Shown: positions 24,620 through 33,682 of the stretch, piece by piece
Layout: each line of letters starts with the position of its first letter
Position numbering within the stretch: the first letter of the stretch is position 1
Source of the DNA: Dokdonella sp041395345
Lineage (GTDB): Bacteria > Pseudomonadota > Gammaproteobacteria > Xanthomonadales > Rhodanobacteraceae
DNA length: 64,000 nucleotides
Reading direction: 5' to 3'
Assembly (NCBI RefSeq): GCF_041395345.1
Contig: NZ_JAWLAR010000005.1
Span: 1 to 64,000 of the forward strand
Program-made: the position numbers and the translations under genes
The notes under the pieces: model-generated
Databases searched by the model: none
Seen by the model: the letters and a program-made list of their open reading frames with translations, nothing else
Told to the model about the DNA's origin: nothing

Positions 24620-26203
24620 CTAGCCTTTTCCAAGGATCAGATCCGCAGCGCGCTCGGCGATCATGATCGTGGGGGCGTTGGTATTTCCACCCGGCAATGA
24701 GGGCATCACCGAGGCATCGACGACACGCAGCCCGCTGACACCACGCACACGCAATTCGCTGTCGACGACAGCTCCATCATCGGTTCCCATGCGACAGGTG
24801 CCGACCGGGTGGTAGACCGTTTCGGCCTTGCGCCGGACGAACGCCTCGGCCACCGCATCGTCTTCTATATCGGCGCCCGGATGGATCTCCGCGCCGCGAT
24901 AGCGATCGAAGGGAACCTGGGCAAGGATCCTGCGCGACTGTCGCGCTGCCTCGATCATCATCTTCATGTCGTAGCCCTCGGGATCGCTGAGGTAGTTGGC
25001 ATGAATGGCGATCGGCTGCTGCGGATCTGCAGACTTGAGCAGAAGGCGGCCACGCGATCTGGGTCGCAGCAAGCAGGCGTGCACGGTATAGCCATAACCA
25101 TCGAGCCTGTTGCGACCATGATCGTCCAGCAACGCGGGCACAAAGTGGAATTGCATGTCGCAGCGATCATCCTCTGCGTGGCGCGAGCGCAGAAAGCCAC
25201 CGCATTCGGCGATGTTCGAAGTACCGATGCCACTGCGCTTGAACAGGAACTCGAGACCCACCGCCAGATCGCTGGCCTGGTCGTACGTGATCGCCTCGGT
25301 GCAGCGAACCAGCGTGCAGATGTCGAGGTGATCCTGCAGGTTGCCGCCAACACCGCTCAAGTCGTGGCGCACACCGATACCCAGCTCGCCGAGATGCGCT
25401 GCCGGACCGACGCCCGAGAGCATCAGCAGTTGCGGCGAGTTGAGCGCTCCACCGGCCAGGATGACTTCCCCGGCCTCGGCACGCTTGAGGCGACCATGAT
25501 GGCGATAGTCGACGCCATAGGCGCGCTCACCGGCAAGCAATACATGCTGGACCTGTGCATGCGTGCGAATGGTCAGGTTGGAGCGCCCTCGTGCTTCGCG
25601 CAGGAAGGATGCGGCGGTCGAACAGCGCGCGCCATTCTTCTGGGTGACCTGATAGAAGCCGAATCCTTCCTGGCGCTGGCCATTGAAATCATTGTTGCGC
25701 TCGAAGCCCGCTGCCTCGGCCGCTTCGATGAAGACGTCGGAGAGCGGGTTGTGATGACGCAGATCGTCCACACTGAGCGGGCCATCGGATCCATGCAGCG
25801 CGTCGGCGCCACGCGTATTGGTTTCCGAGCGCTTGAAATAGCCAAGCACGTTGTCCCAGGCCCAACGCGGATCAGCGGACTTCTCGGCCCAGTCGTCATA
25901 GTCGCCGGCGACGCCGCGGATGTAGCACATGGCATTGATCGAACTGGAACCGCCCAATACCTTGCCGCGCGGCCACCACAAGCGGCGACCGTCAAGATTG
26001 GCTTCCGGCTCGGTGTTGTAGTTCCAGTTGTGGCGAGGATTTTCGGCCAGCTTGCCGATGCCGGCAGGCATGTGAATGAACGGATGCCAGTCGCGACCGC
26101 CGGCCTCGAGCAGGAGTACGCGCTTGGAGGCATCGGCGCTGAGGCGGTCAGCCAGCACGCAGCCGGCCGAGCCGGCACCGACAATCACGTAGTCATAAGT
26201 CAT
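24620..26203 (-). CDS. GMC-family FAD oxidoreductase (choline-dehydrogenase-like)
   Basis: 527 residues, usual for the family. The N-terminal FAD-binding motif GAGSAG (9-14), RGKVLGGSSSINAMCYIRG, the second GMC signature GGALNSPQLLMLSGVGP, and the catalytic region YHPVGTCRMG with C-terminal NTNAPTIMIAERAADLI are all intact. It oxidises an alcohol or choline-like substrate to an aldehyde or acid with FAD; the exact substrate cannot be read from sequence. It looks monocistronic: no betaine-aldehyde dehydrogenase or BetI regulator adjoins, which argues against a dedicated choline-to-betaine locus. Confidence 0.93.
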   Translation of the reverse strand: MTYDYVIVGAGSAGCVLADRLSADASKRVLLLEAGGRDWHPFIHMPAGIGKLAENPRHNWNYNTEPEANLDGRRLWWPRGKVLGGSSSINAMCYIRGVAGDYDDWAEKSADPRWAWDNVLGYFKRSETNTRGADALHGSDGPLSVDDLRHHNPLSDVFIEAAEAAGFERNNDFNGQRQEGFGFYQVTQKNGARCSTAASFLREARGRSNLTIRTHAQVQHVLLAGERAYGVDYRHHGRLKRAEAGEVILAGGALNSPQLLMLSGVGPAAHLGELGIGVRHDLSGVGGNLQDHLDICTLVRCTEAITYDQASDLAVGLEFLFKRSGIGTSNIAECGGFLRSRHAEDDRCDMQFHFVPALLDDHGRNRLDGYGYTVHACLLRPRSRGRLLLKSADPQQPIAIHANYLSDPEGYDMKMMIEAARQSRRILAQVPFDRYRGAEIHPGADIEDDAVAEAFVRRKAETVYHPVGTCRMGTDDGAVVDSELRVRGVSGLRVVDASVMPSLPGGNTNAPTIMIAERAADLILGKG

Positions 26204-26285
26204 GAGACGCTGGATTCTGCAAGGGATTTCCCGACCCTAAACGGCTCGAATAGAGCACATGCTCCACAACGGGCATCGACCCGCA

Positions 26286-27086
26286 TCAGGCAAGGACTTC
26301 AACGCGGTCGCCACGGCGAATGACGCCGGAGTCGCGCGGGATCAGGTTCTGGCCAAACGTCACGCCCTTTTCGGTTCGTCGATAGCCGAGCAGCGTGCGC
26401 AGTGGCTCGCCCGATGGGTCGAACTCGCCTCGTCCGGGTTGAACGGTAGTGAATACACAGCGCACGCAAGCCTTGACCACGTCGAAATGTACTGCGCCGA
26501 TACGGATGCTGCGCCAGCCATCTTCTGCATGCGCAGCCGCACCGGCCACGATCAGGTTGGGTCGGAAGCGCAGCATCTCCACCGGCTCGGCCAGTCGCTT
26601 GTTGAGGTCATCGAGAGCGCCCTGCGAGATCAACAGCAGCGGGAAGCCGTCAGCGAAACTGACTTCCTCGCCGGACTGCGCATAGCGGGTGTCGATCGCT
26701 CGCTTGCATTCCGCATCCATGTGCACGAAGCGCGCCGCGAAACCCAGGTAGCGACTGATCCAGGCATCGGCTACTTCTCCAGCCGGCGACGCCGACACCT
26801 TGCTGCCCCAGACGTTTGCGGCAACCCGCGTGCGTTCCAGTGCTGGCCGAAGCTGCAGATCGGACATGCCGGGTGCGGTCAGTTGCAGCGAGTCCGAAGC
26901 AGTCTCGACACGAATCAGTACCATTCGCGGATACTTGCGGGCAGTCACGAAGCTGCCATCGGCATCGACGATCATCCAGCGTCGATCGCCCACCAGACCT
27001 CGGGGCTCGACCTGCGCCTGGTCGGGACTCAGTGCCGCACAGGACTTAACCGGATAGATGTGGAGGCCGGAGAGCGTCGCGTTCAT
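26286..27086 (-). CDS. MOSC-domain protein (YcbX-like)
   Basis: 266 residues from the ATG at 27086. A MOSC N-terminal beta barrel (LHIYPVKSCAALSPDQAQVE, GLVGDRRWMIVDADGSFVTA) is followed by a MOSC domain containing the likely sulfur-carrying or catalytic Cys in ACVRCVFTTVQPGRGEFD. YcbX-type proteins take part in molybdenum-cofactor-dependent reduction of N-hydroxylated compounds. A perfect TATAAT is centred only about nine bases before the ATG and no Shine-Dalgarno is present, so the message may be leaderless. The 34 upstream in-frame residues are therefore not included. Confidence 0.9.
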   Translation of the reverse strand: MNATLSGLHIYPVKSCAALSPDQAQVEPRGLVGDRRWMIVDADGSFVTARKYPRMVLIRVETASDSLQLTAPGMSDLQLRPALERTRVAANVWGSKVSASPAGEVADAWISRYLGFAARFVHMDAECKRAIDTRYAQSGEEVSFADGFPLLLISQGALDDLNKRLAEPVEMLRFRPNLIVAGAAAHAEDGWRSIRIGAVHFDVVKACVRCVFTTVQPGRGEFDPSGEPLRTLLGYRRTEKGVTFGQNLIPRDSGVIRRGDRVEVLA

Positions 27087-27092
27087 GCGGCC

Positions 27093-27098
27093 ATTATA
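27093..27098 (-). promoter_or_regulatory. TATAAT -10 box directly before the MOSC gene
   Basis: The minus strand reads TATAAT then six bases (GGCCGC) and the ATG. With usual spacing, transcription would start at or next to the A of the ATG. No convincing -35 hexamer is seen. Confidence 0.55.
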
Positions 27099-27160
27099 GG
27101 CACCGGGGGCACCCTCACCGCCCATGCTAGTCTCTGCCGCTTCTGGTCCGGATCCCGAAC

Positions 27161-28444
27161 GTGCCAAAACGTCCAGCCATCCAGCCACATGAGTGGTTCG
27201 CCGTTTGCGTTTCGTTCGCGTATTTCTTCAGCGTGCTTGCGGCCTACTACGTGATTCGACCGGTTCGCGACCAGCTGTCGGCTGCCGTCGGATCCACTGC
27301 GCTGCCGATCTTCTATGCGGTCACGTTCGTGGTGACGCTGGCCTTGGCGCCCCTGTTCGGCGCGATGGTGGCACGCTATCCACGGCGCAAGTTCGTGCCC
27401 ATGGTGTATCTGTTCTTCCTGCTCGGCATGCTCGCCTTCATTCCCCTGTTCCAGATTCAGGATGCCATCGGCGCACGTCTGCTGGGCTCGGCATTCTTCG
27501 TCTGGGTCAGCGTGTTCAACCTGTTTGTCGTGGCCGTGTTCTGGAGCTTCATGGCCGACCTGCTCGATGCCGAGCAGGCGCACCGGCTGTTTCCGATCAT
27601 TGCACTTGGCGGTACCCTCGGAGCGATTGCCGGGCCCGCCCTGACCCGCAGCATGAACGAAATTGTCGGCGTGTCAGGCCTGCTGGTGATGTCGTCCGCC
27701 CTGCTCGGCGTGGCCATCCTCTGCATCCTTGCGCTGTCGCGCTGGTCGCGCGGCAATCCCGTGGCGGGTGACGAGCAACGCGACACCCGCGTCATCGGCG
27801 GCAGCTTCATTGCCGGCGCGATCGAGACGATCAGGTCACCGCTGATGCGGCGCCTGGCGATCCTGATGTTGCTCGGTGATGCGGTTGGCACCGTGATCTA
27901 CGCCTTGCTCGCCGACTACAGCGGCGCGACTTATGCCACGCGCGAGGCACGCATCAATTTCGCCGCGAATATCGATTTCTACGCGAATGTGCTGCAGGTC
28001 ATATTGCAGCTCGGCGTCACGCGCTTGCTGCTGATCCATTTCGGTCCGGCGCCAGCGCTCGCGCTCGACGGCATCATCAAGGCCGTGATGCTGGCCGGTC
28101 TGGTGGTGTTTGCCGGCCCCTGGATTGCTGTCGTGGCGGTGGTCACGCGAGGCAGTGCCTATGGCGTATTCAAGCCCGCTGCCGATTCCATGTACACACG
28201 CGTCGATGCCGAAACGCGCTACAAGACCAAGAACTTCATTGACACCTCGGTATGGCGCTTCGGCGATCTGGTCGTCACCAGCAGCTTCAATCTGCTGCGC
28301 GGCATCGGCACCACGGTGCCGGGCTTCGCCCTGATGGCAGCGGTCGCGGCAGGCAGCTCTGCCTGGATCGGCTGGCGCGCCGCACGCATGCTTCCGGGCG
28401 ATGCGCCCGACGCTTCCGCAGGGAAATCTCCAGCCAAGCCTTGA
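27161..28444 (+). CDS. MFS-type transporter resembling NTP/NDP exchangers
   Basis: 427 residues from GTG (no in-frame ATG earlier in the domain). Twelve or so hydrophobic segments are present. The first, FFSVLAAYYVIRPVRDQLSA, matches the opening motif of the bacterial Npt1/Npt2-like ATP/ADP exchanger branch of MFS proteins, and RLFPIIALGGTLGAIAGPAL matches a later conserved loop. Such free-living-bacterial homologues have uncharacterised substrates, so nucleotide exchange should not be assumed. It diverges from the MOSC gene with 74 bases between. Confidence 0.85.
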   Translation: MPKRPAIQPHEWFAVCVSFAYFFSVLAAYYVIRPVRDQLSAAVGSTALPIFYAVTFVVTLALAPLFGAMVARYPRRKFVPMVYLFFLLGMLAFIPLFQIQDAIGARLLGSAFFVWVSVFNLFVVAVFWSFMADLLDAEQAHRLFPIIALGGTLGAIAGPALTRSMNEIVGVSGLLVMSSALLGVAILCILALSRWSRGNPVAGDEQRDTRVIGGSFIAGAIETIRSPLMRRLAILMLLGDAVGTVIYALLADYSGATYATREARINFAANIDFYANVLQVILQLGVTRLLLIHFGPAPALALDGIIKAVMLAGLVVFAGPWIAVVAVVTRGSAYGVFKPAADSMYTRVDAETRYKTKNFIDTSVWRFGDLVVTSSFNLLRGIGTTVPGFALMAAVAAGSSAWIGWRAARMLPGDAPDASAGKSPAKP

Positions 28445-28496
28445 AAGCCGCGCCCGCACAGCCAACGTATGACAATCGCCCAGGAGCCTTCCATCC

Positions 28497-29342
28497 ATGA
28501 CATTTGAAACTCTCACGGAACAGCGTGCCCACGGCGGCGTGCAGGGCTTCTATCGACACAGCTCGAACGAGACCGGAGGAGTGATGCGCTTCGGCGTGTT
28601 CCGACCGCCGCAGGCCGCGAAGGGCAAGGTTCCTGTGCTGTACTTTCTCGCCGGACTGACCTGCACCGAGGAGACTGCGGCGATCAAGGCCGGCGCCCAG
28701 TGGCTGGCTGCCGAACTCGGTCTCATGCTGGTCACGCCGGATACGAGCCCGCGCGATACCGGTATTGACGGAGCCAGCGGCGACTGGGAGTTCGGCGAAG
28801 GCGCCGGTTTCTACCTCGATGCCAGCAATGCGCCGTACGCGAGTCGCTTTCGCATGTACTCCTACGTGAGCAAGGAACTGCCAGCGCTGATCGGCGCCCA
28901 TTTTCCCGCCGACATCAGCCGCAGCGGAATCTGCGGGCATTCGATGGGTGGCCACGGTGCCCTGACCATCGCCTTGCGCAATCCGGATGCCTATCGTTCC
29001 GTTTCGGCCTTCGCACCGATCGTGGCGCCGAGCCAGGTCCCATGGGGCGAGAAGGCGCTGCCGCGCTACCTCGGCGACGATCGCAACGCCTGGAAGCAGT
29101 GGGATACGGTTGCGCTGCTCGGCGAGGGCAGGCGTTTCAATGGCATGCTGCTGGTCGACCAGGGTGATGCGGATGCCTTCCTCGACAGTCAGCTCAGACC
29201 GCAGCTGCTGGAACAGGCCTGCAAGCAGTCGGGCCAGGCGTTGAACCTGCGCATGCAGGCCGGCTATGACCACAGCTACTGGTTCATCCAGTCCTTCATC
29301 GCCGATCACCTGATTCATCACGCGCAGGCGATGAAAGCCTGA
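28497..29342 (+). CDS. fghA: S-formylglutathione hydrolase
   Basis: 281 residues, the family length. The catalytic triad is visible: nucleophile Ser149 in GICGHSMGGHGA, an Asp in DQGDADAFLDSQ, and His in AGYDHSYWFIQSF. N-terminal CTEETAAIKAGAQWLAAELG and PDTSPRD are also diagnostic. It hydrolyses S-formylglutathione to formate and glutathione in formaldehyde detoxification. The usual partner, glutathione-dependent formaldehyde dehydrogenase, is not next to it. AGGAG lies ten bases before the ATG. A hairpin-rich dispersed repeat follows the gene. Confidence 0.95.
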   Translation: MTFETLTEQRAHGGVQGFYRHSSNETGGVMRFGVFRPPQAAKGKVPVLYFLAGLTCTEETAAIKAGAQWLAAELGLMLVTPDTSPRDTGIDGASGDWEFGEGAGFYLDASNAPYASRFRMYSYVSKELPALIGAHFPADISRSGICGHSMGGHGALTIALRNPDAYRSVSAFAPIVAPSQVPWGEKALPRYLGDDRNAWKQWDTVALLGEGRRFNGMLLVDQGDADAFLDSQLRPQLLEQACKQSGQALNLRMQAGYDHSYWFIQSFIADHLIHHAQAMKA

Positions 29343-29376
29343 TCGAACGGTATCCCGGCCGGCGCCGAGCGGTGTT

Positions 29377-29456
29377 CTCCCTCTCCCCTCGGGAGAGGGT
29401 TGGGGTGAGGGTTCGAGCGAAGCGAATTTTTGAGACCCGCCCGTATACCCTCATCC
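29377..29456. repeat. Dispersed CCCTCTCCC hairpin repeat
   Basis: CCCTCTCCC (29379-29387) pairs perfectly with GGGAGAGGG (29391-29399) around a 3-nt loop; GGTTGGGGTGAGGGT follows, and its end GGTGAGGGT (29404-29412) nearly mirrors ACCCTCATCC (29447-29456). This CTCTCCC/GGGAGAGGGTTGGGGTGAGGG type of element is a common intergenic repeat in Xanthomonadales and other proteobacteria. It lies after fghA and tail-to-tail with the thioesterase gene, where the hairpin could also end transcription. Confidence 0.65.
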
Positions 29457-29578
29457 GCCTTGATTCGCCCCATCCATGGGGCTCTCCCTTCGGGCCGGCT
29501 TCGCCGTTCGCGCCTGATCCCGTCAGGCGCAGTCGGGCATCCTTTCCCATAGGCAGAAGGAAAATGCCCGGGAAATTG

Positions 29579-30040
29579 TCAGCGTGGCGACACCCACATC
29601 GTGATGTCGGCGTCGAAGACGATCTCGTCCGCGCTGTTGCGGACTTCGACAATGGCATGGAGGTCCTGAGCCGTCGTCGTATCCGCTGGTGCCTGCACGC
29701 GAGCGGTCGCATGCAGTTCGCCGAGAGCCTTCTTCAGATAGCGCACGCTCATGCCTTTCGGGATCCAGCGCATCGACCCCGGGATGGTCACTTCGGTGGC
29801 CATTCCGCCGGCCAGTTCGGCGGCATTGCACATCGCGATCGCGTGCACCGTGCCGATGTGGTTCTGAATCGAACGGCGTTGACGCAAGCGCACCACACAG
29901 CGGCCGGGCTCGAGCACTTCGATATGCGGCGAGATCGAACTGAAATAAGGCGCCTTCCAGCAGATGATGCGCGAGAACAGCCAGCGGCCCGGTGCCGAGC
30001 CGCCGAGCTTGCGAAACATCCGCAGGGATTGCGCGGCCAT
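29579..30040 (-). CDS. DUF4442 hotdog-fold thioesterase-like protein
   Basis: 153 residues. The sequence matches DUF4442 of the hotdog superfamily: SPHIEVLEPGRCVVRLRQRR, IQNHIGTVHAIAMCNAAELA (the long hotdog helix) and GMSVRYLKKALGELHATARV. Such proteins hydrolyse or bind acyl-CoA thioesters. It starts four bases after the FadE stop codon on the same strand, so the two are almost certainly one operon; a role in acyl-CoA turnover alongside beta-oxidation follows from that. Confidence 0.88.
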   Translation of the reverse strand: MAAQSLRMFRKLGGSAPGRWLFSRIICWKAPYFSSISPHIEVLEPGRCVVRLRQRRSIQNHIGTVHAIAMCNAAELAGGMATEVTIPGSMRWIPKGMSVRYLKKALGELHATARVQAPADTTTAQDLHAIVEVRNSADEIVFDADITMWVSPR

Positions 30041-30044
30041 CGGA

Positions 30045-32516
30045 TCAGGCTACGCTGCGCAGTGATTTCGGTTCCTTTTTCTTGACCGCCGCACGCAATT
30101 CCTCCGACTCGAAATCATCCACCGAGATGAACTCGAAGCTGGCGCTGCGCACATGCTCAAGCAGCTTGCGCTCGGCACTGCTGAGAATGCCCTTGGCTTC
30201 CGCATCGGCGATCTGTGCCTCGAAATCGAGCCCGCCAACTTCGCCTGTCTTGACCGCCTTGAGAAACTTGCGCTCGATCGGTTCGGCCGCGATGACTTCC
30301 GGCAACAATGCATTCATGCGCCCGATCGGATTGTTTTCCGTCGGCGTCATGTAGGCGCCCGAGATGAGTCGCGCACGCGCCTCGTTCGGCGCCATCATGA
30401 TCGCGGCAACGCGATGGCCGAGACGATCCGAGGGCGGCACTTCGCGACGGCCGAGCGGAAAGACCAGGGCGCGTAGCTTGAACGCGACAAAGCGGTTCGG
30501 GAAGTTGCGGATAACGCCATCCAGGGCCATCTGCATGCGCCAGGTGCACTCGTGGAATGCCCAGGCCAGCAGCGGCTGGTCGGAAACCGGCCGACCCTCA
30601 TCCTCGTAGCGCTTGAGCATGCTCGATGCGATGTACAAATAGGACAGCACATCGCCCAGCCGGGCCGAGATCTTTTCCTTGAACTTGAGCTTGCCGCCGA
30701 GCACCAGCATGGAGGTATCGGCTACCAGCGCCAGCGCCGCCGAATAGCGATTGAGCTTGCGATAGTAGCGGCGGGTATACGCATCACCCGGTACCGAGCC
30801 GATCTTCGAGTGGGTCAGCCCCAGAACGAAACTGCGCACGGCGTTGGAGAAGCCAAATCCGATGTGCCTGAACAGCACGTCATCGAACTTGCGCAGGCGA
30901 TCGCCATAGTCCGGCAAGGCAGCTGCCTGCATTTCTTCCAGCACGTAGGGATGGCAGCGGATCGCGCCCTGTCCGAAGATCATCAGGCTGCGCGTCATGA
31001 TGTTGGCCCCTTCGACCGTGATCATGATCGGCACGCCCTGCCAGGAGCGGCCGAGGTAGTTGCTCGGCCCGAGGATCACGCCCTTGCCGCCATGCACATC
31101 CATGGCATCGGTGCAGATCTGCCGACCCCATTCGGTGGCATGGTATTTGGCGATGGCCGAGGGCACGGCCGGCTTCTCGCCGCGATCAACCGCCGCAGCG
31201 GTGGCGCGGGACAATGCGGTCGTCGCATAGGTCAGTCCGCCGATGCGCGCCAGCGCCTCCTCGACGCCTTCGAAGCGACCGATGGCGAGACCAAACTGCT
31301 TGCGGATGCGCGCGTAGGCGCCGGTTGCTGCAACCCCGGCGCAGGCACCACCGGTTGCATTCGAGGGCAGCGAAATCGCGCGTCCGACCGATAGGCACTC
31401 GACCAGCATGCGCCAGCCCTGTCCGGCCATTTCCGGACCGCCAATCAGCTGCGAGAGCGGCACGAAGACGTCCTTGCCGCGCACCGGTCCATTCTGGAAC
31501 GGCACATTGAGCGGAAAGTGGCGACGGCCGATTTCGAGGCCATCGGTATCACGCGGAATCAGGGCCAGAGTGATGCCGAGATCTTCTTCGTCGCCGAGCA
31601 GGTTTTCCGGATCGAGCATGCGGAAAGCCAGGCCCACGATGGTCGCCACCGGCGCCAGGGTGATGTAGCGCTTGTCGAAGGTCAGGCGCACGCCAAGCAC
31701 GTTGCCGCCTTCCCATTCGCCCTTGCAGACAATGCCGTAATCGGGAAGCGATGTCGCATCCGAACCGGCATAGGGACCGGTCAGCGCAAAACATGGCACC
31801 TCGCGACCATCGGCCAGGCGCGGCAGGTAGTAGTTCTTTTGCTCTTCGGTACCGTAGTGCAGGAGCAACTCGGCCGGTCCCAGCGAGTTTGGAACGGCCA
31901 CCGTCGAAGCCACGGTCGCCGACATGCTGGCTATCTTCTGCAGCACCGCCGAATGGGCCAGCGCGGAGAACTGCAGGCCACCATACTGCTTGGGAATGAT
32001 CATGCCGAAGAACCTGTTGACCTTGAGGTACTCCCACATGTCTTCCGGAAGATCGGCCAGTTCATGGCTGATCTGCCACTCGTTGATCTGCGAACACAAC
32101 TGTTCGACCGGGCCATCCAGAAAGGCCTTCTCGTCGACACTGAGTTCGGGGCGTGCCTGCCCCAGCAATTCCGACCAGTCGGGCTTGCCGCTGAACAGCT
32201 GCCCCTCGAAGCCGACCGTGCCGGCTTCCAGTGCGGTCTGCTCGGTCTCGGAAAGGTTCGGAGTGACCTTGCGATAGATCTTCAGCAGCGGCGCACTGAT
32301 GCGCGCGCGCCGGAACCCCGGCAGGTTGAGCGGCACCGTGATTGCGGCGAAACCCAGCAATGGCAACAGGATTGCCAGCCAGTGCGAGCCGGCCAACAGG
32401 CCGGCACCAAGAATGGCCACGGCGGTGGCAGCGGTCCAGAGACGCAGGCCAATGCGCAGATAGGCGGCGGTCAGCGATACCAGGATGCCGGTAATCAGCG
32501 GGATCAATTGCAACAT
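30045..32516 (-). CDS. fadE: FadE-type acyl-CoA dehydrogenase
   Basis: About 823 residues, close to E. coli FadE (814). The N-terminus is hydrophobic (LIPLITGILVSLTAAYLRIG, then LLAGSHWLAILLPLLGFAAI), as in this membrane-associated class. The dehydrogenase core has NRFFGMIIPKQYGGLQFSAL, FALTGPYAGSDATSLPDYG, CTDAMDVHGGKGVILGPSNY and MITVEGANIMTRSLMIFGQG. The C-terminal extension of about 250 residues is the FadE-specific domain. It introduces the first double bond into acyl-CoAs and passes electrons to ETF, whose subunits are encoded at 20 kb. The ATG at 32516 has GAGGAG eight bases upstream and is preferred to the upstream GTG-like extension. Confidence 0.96.
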   Translation of the reverse strand: MLQLIPLITGILVSLTAAYLRIGLRLWTAATAVAILGAGLLAGSHWLAILLPLLGFAAITVPLNLPGFRRARISAPLLKIYRKVTPNLSETEQTALEAGTVGFEGQLFSGKPDWSELLGQARPELSVDEKAFLDGPVEQLCSQINEWQISHELADLPEDMWEYLKVNRFFGMIIPKQYGGLQFSALAHSAVLQKIASMSATVASTVAVPNSLGPAELLLHYGTEEQKNYYLPRLADGREVPCFALTGPYAGSDATSLPDYGIVCKGEWEGGNVLGVRLTFDKRYITLAPVATIVGLAFRMLDPENLLGDEEDLGITLALIPRDTDGLEIGRRHFPLNVPFQNGPVRGKDVFVPLSQLIGGPEMAGQGWRMLVECLSVGRAISLPSNATGGACAGVAATGAYARIRKQFGLAIGRFEGVEEALARIGGLTYATTALSRATAAAVDRGEKPAVPSAIAKYHATEWGRQICTDAMDVHGGKGVILGPSNYLGRSWQGVPIMITVEGANIMTRSLMIFGQGAIRCHPYVLEEMQAAALPDYGDRLRKFDDVLFRHIGFGFSNAVRSFVLGLTHSKIGSVPGDAYTRRYYRKLNRYSAALALVADTSMLVLGGKLKFKEKISARLGDVLSYLYIASSMLKRYEDEGRPVSDQPLLAWAFHECTWRMQMALDGVIRNFPNRFVAFKLRALVFPLGRREVPPSDRLGHRVAAIMMAPNEARARLISGAYMTPTENNPIGRMNALLPEVIAAEPIERKFLKAVKTGEVGGLDFEAQIADAEAKGILSSAERKLLEHVRSASFEFISVDDFESEELRAAVKKKEPKSLRSVA

Positions 32517-32708
32517 GTCAGTGACTCCTCTACTTGGTTCCGCCTGGTCACCGATTCCACGCAAGGAATCGAAGCACTGGCCTCGGCGGACAACTCACGG
32601 GTGGCGTCAGACTTCCGGCCAGATCCGTGCAATGCATTGTGTCCCCCGCTCGATTGGGGGTTGTCCGGATTCGGCACGGAATCAACATCTGCCGGTTTTC
32701 CGGGTTCG

Positions 32709-33578
32709 TCAATCGGGTGGCAACGCACACAGGAAGTCCAGAACGTGACGCGTGAACTGGCTGTTTTCGTCACCTGCCACCATGTGCGTGGCATGTGGAA
32801 CCATGACATGACGCGCGTGGGGCACAAGCTCTAAAAATTCTTTGATCGTCGGCGCGGACACGACGTCACTGGCAGAACCGCTGATCAGCAGCGTGGGAAC
32901 GCGGATCCGGGTCGCGGCTTCGAGCAGATCGCGCTGGTGACGCCCGCCATCCGCTGCGATCGGTTCCAGCATGTTCGGATCCCAATGCCAGTGCAGACGG
33001 CCGTTCTCACCTTCGACCAGCAATCGACGCAGGCGTTCGGGCGACTTGCGGGACTTTCGATGGGGCAGATAGGCCGAAATCGCGTCCGCGGCCTCACTGT
33101 AGTCCGCAAATCCGTCGGGATGCGCGCGCATGAAGTCGAGAATGCGTTCGACGCCGGCCGGCTCCCAGCGCGGCGTGATGTCGACCAGGACCAGAGCGCG
33201 GCACGAGGCTGCATCGGCACCCGCCAGAGCGATTCCTACCAGCCCCCCCATGGATGCGCCGACTATCACCGGCAAGGCAGGCGCCCGCGCGGCGACCAGG
33301 GCCAGATCCGCTGTCAACTGATCGACCGAATACTCATGTGTGCTCAGCCAGCTGCTGTGGCCATGACCACGCGCATCGTAGGTAGTGGCATGCCAGCCTT
33401 GCCGAGCGGTCGCATCCGCGCAGCTGGTCCAGGCATCGCGGGTCTGCCCAAACCCATGGGCGAACACCACCGCGGGCCCCTGGGCATTGCCAAAGTCCTC
33501 AAGCGCCAGGCTGATGCCATCAGGCGTCGTCAGTCGCGATACGCGCGACATTGCGGCAGGGGTTTCGACCTTCACCAT
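32709..33578 (-). CDS. Alpha/beta-hydrolase
   Basis: About 289 residues. Typical fold motifs are VVFAHGFGQTRDAWTSCADA (oxyanion loop), the nucleophile elbow VIVGASMGGLVGIAL, an acidic residue in LLISGSASDVVSAP and the His in VMVPHATHMVAGDEN. It is a serine hydrolase of unknown ester, lactone or thioester substrate. Starts at 33578 and 33551 are both possible, neither with a good Shine-Dalgarno; the longer one is given. It diverges from a TetR-family regulator gene 104 bases away, the classic arrangement for a regulator controlling its neighbour. Confidence 0.87.
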   Translation of the reverse strand: MVKVETPAAMSRVSRLTTPDGISLALEDFGNAQGPAVVFAHGFGQTRDAWTSCADATARQGWHATTYDARGHGHSSWLSTHEYSVDQLTADLALVAARAPALPVIVGASMGGLVGIALAGADAASCRALVLVDITPRWEPAGVERILDFMRAHPDGFADYSEAADAISAYLPHRKSRKSPERLRRLLVEGENGRLHWHWDPNMLEPIAADGGRHQRDLLEAATRIRVPTLLISGSASDVVSAPTIKEFLELVPHARHVMVPHATHMVAGDENSQFTRHVLDFLCALPPD

Positions 33579-33682
33579 ACGCGGAAGTATGGAACGAGCG
33601 CCGGTTGCCGTCAATGGCGCCCCGAGACCCGCCATTCGGAGCAGTGCTTCTAATCCCGGCAATGCTCCGGCACACTCCCGAG

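Noticed and set aside
24620..26203. Choline-to-betaine (bet) locus
   Set aside because: The protein is GMC-family, but no betaine-aldehyde dehydrogenase, BetI or choline transporter is nearby, so a specific BetA call is not supported.
24809..26323. 504-codon open frame antisense to the GMC oxidoreductase gene
   Set aside because: The oxidoreductase on the minus strand has all its family motifs; the antisense product has none.
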